Assembly (NCBI GenBank): GCA_964476505.1
Contig: CAYZAW010000054.1
Location: forward strand, 1 to 12,940
DNA: 12,940 nucleotides
Reading direction: 5' to 3'
From: CAYZAW01 sp964476505
Lineage (GTDB): Bacteria > Bacillota > Clostridia > Christensenellales > CAG-138
The position numbers were made by a program, and so were the translations under genes. This document shows positions 11,551-12,940 of the stretch, piece after piece (position 1 is the first letter of the stretch; the number at the start of each line of letters is the position of its first letter). Under the pieces are notes generated by a model. It saw nothing but the letters and a program-made list of their open reading frames with translations, was not told the origin of the DNA and did not search any database.

Positions 11551-12939
11551 TTAAAATGAAAACAGACTGATTTGATTGTTCTTTGGCATGTCGCCAAAGC
11601 AGCCGGCTGCTTCCAGCGCCGTTACCACGCCGGAATTCGCCTTGGTTTCAGAAGCAAATTCTTCTATGGTAACGAAGGGCTTGCCGCCCCGCTTCTCGAT
11701 GGCCTCCGCCATCGCCACCGCTGCGTTTTCGCCAACGCCGGATACGGCGGAAAAAGGCGGACGGATGGCGTTGCCCTCTATCACGAACCGGGTGGCTTGA
11801 GACTTGTAAATGCTTACCGGCAGCAGCTCGATGCCCCTTAGGTTCATTTCGTACACCACTTCCAGTATAGTGACCAAGTCCTTTTCCAGATTGCTGGCTT
11901 CCTTGCCCTTTTTCTCGATGGTTTGTATGTTTTTTAAAACCGTTTCCGCGCCGCCTACGGCATACTGCACATCAAAGCTGTCTGCACGCACGGTATAATA
12001 CACCGCATAAAACTCCTTGGGATAATGCATCTTGTAATAAGCGATGCGGAAGGACATCATCACATACGCCACTGCGTGCCCGCGGGGGAACATGTATTTG
12101 ATCTTTTCGCAGGAGGTGATAAACCACTGAGGGATATGCTGCTCCTCCATGGCGGCGCGCATTTCGTCCTTGAGGCCCCGGCCCTTACGAACACTTTCCA
12201 TGGTTTTAAAGGCCATGGAGGATTCCACGCCGTGGGCGATCAGGTAATTCATGATATCGTCACGCGTGCAGATCACCTCGGAAAGCGTTGCCGTGCCGTC
12301 CTTTACCAAGTCCTGCGCGTTATTGAGCCACACGTCCGTACCGTGGGAAAGGCCGGCAATGCGCACCAACTCCTCCATGGTAGTGGGGCGGGTGTCCTTT
12401 AACATTTGCCGCACAAAGCCCGTGCCGAATTCCGGCAGGCCAAGCGAGCCCACATCCGTGCCGGAAAGCGCAGAAAGATCTACCCCCAGCGGCTCCATGG
12501 AGGAATACAGCTTCAGCGTTTCCGGGTCGTCCAGTGGAATGGTTCTGGGGTCTATGCCCGTCATATCCTGCAACATGCGAAGGGCGGTGGGGTCATCGTG
12601 GCCCAGAATATCCAACTTCACCAGCCGGTCGTCTAGCGCATGGAAATCAAAGTGTGTGGTAATGGTATTCTTTTCCTTTTGATCTGCCGGGTACTGGATC
12701 GGCGTAAACTCGAATATATCCCGTTCCTTGGGTACCACAACGATGCCGCCGGGGTGCTGACCCGTGGTGCGCTTTACGCCGGAAATGCCCGCGCAAAGCC
12801 GGTCTACCTCGGCCCGGGAAACGGTGCGCCCGTGCTTTTCCAGATACTTCATGACATAGCCGTACACGGTTTTGTCCTGCACGGCGGAAATGGTGCCCGC
12901 CCGGAAGGCGTGCCCGGGGCCCATCATGGTCTCCGTGAA
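11551..12939 (-). CDS. polC: DNA polymerase III PolC-type alpha subunit, C-terminal part (cut by right window edge)
   Basis: An open frame of 462 codons from the right edge to the stop, about the last third of PolC (usual length about 1,430 residues), the replicative polymerase of low-GC Gram-positive bacteria. The visible segments fit PolC: GHAFRAGTISAVQDKTVYGY near the edge, RTTGQHPGGIVVVP, THFDFHALDDRLVKLDILGH, TRPTTMEELVRIAGLSHGTD, and FPRGHAVAYVMMSFRIAYYK. The helix-hairpin-helix region (PPFSAVSGVGENAAVAMAEA) follows. The protein ends NNQISLFSF, a QxSLF motif typical for binding the beta sliding clamp. The polymerase active site, exonuclease and zinc domains lie outside the window. In many Bacillota polC lies directly upstream of rimP; here about 8 kb separate them. 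Confidence 0.98.
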   Translation of the reverse strand, partial: FTETMMGPGHAFRAGTISAVQDKTVYGYVMKYLEKHGRTVSRAEVDRLCAGISGVKRTTGQHPGGIVVVPKERDIFEFTPIQYPADQKEKNTITTHFDFHALDDRLVKLDILGHDDPTALRMLQDMTGIDPRTIPLDDPETLKLYSSMEPLGVDLSALSGTDVGSLGLPEFGTGFVRQMLKDTRPTTMEELVRIAGLSHGTDVWLNNAQDLVKDGTATLSEVICTRDDIMNYLIAHGVESSMAFKTMESVRKGRGLKDEMRAAMEEQHIPQWFITSCEKIKYMFPRGHAVAYVMMSFRIAYYKMHYPKEFYAVYYTVRADSFDVQYAVGGAETVLKNIQTIEKKGKEASNLEKDLVTILEVVYEMNLRGIELLPVSIYKSQATRFVIEGNAIRPPFSAVSGVGENAAVAMAEAIEKRGGKPFVTIEEFASETKANSGVVTALEAAGCFGDMPKNNQISLFSF

Positions 12940-12940
12940 T

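Overview
The window reads as core chromosome from a Gram-positive, low-to-mid GC bacterium of the Bacillota, most likely the class Clostridia. The markers are a PolC-type replicative polymerase, RNase Y, the rimP-nusA-ylxR-ylxQ-infB operon, a SigB/SigF/SigG-family sigma factor with partner-switching regulators, and strong AGGAGG-type ribosome binding sites. A run of 10 Ns inside rny suggests a draft or metagenome-derived assembly. All 13 recognisable genes lie on the minus strand, so transcription runs from the right end of the window to the left.

Right to left: (1) the C-terminal third of polC (cut by the right edge); (2) a 240-base spacer with a good sigma-A promoter and a folded leader in front of rny; (3) rny, broken by the N run and 39 extra bases beside it, followed by a hairpin and an M19 dipeptidase gene; (4) a tightly packed regulatory operon: a coiled-coil/zinc-ribbon protein, a STAS anti-anti-sigma factor, an RsbW-like protein that has lost its ATP-binding boxes, and a SigB/F/G-family sigma factor; (5) a spacer with a promoter of the type that sigma family reads, driving a second RsbW-like protein whose ATP-binding boxes are intact; (6) a terminator-like hairpin, then purA-purB, the two enzymes of AMP synthesis from IMP; (7) a consensus extended -10 promoter and a leader hairpin, then rimP-nusA-rnpM-ylxQ-infB, the transcription/translation operon, with infB cut by the left edge.

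The most interesting module is at 6179-8661. The classical rsbV-rsbW-sigB arrangement is present, but the anti-sigma protein in the operon looks ATP-dead, while an ATP-competent relative sits just downstream under what looks like a promoter for the same sigma family. This suggests a split partner switch in which binding and kinase activities reside in different proteins. Other points worth a look are a Gly/Tyr/Gln-rich decapeptide repeat in the IF-2 N-terminal region, a switch-like leader in front of rny, and hairpins in the rimP-nusA and purA leaders that could act as attenuators. No tRNA, rRNA, CRISPR array, transposase or phage gene was seen.
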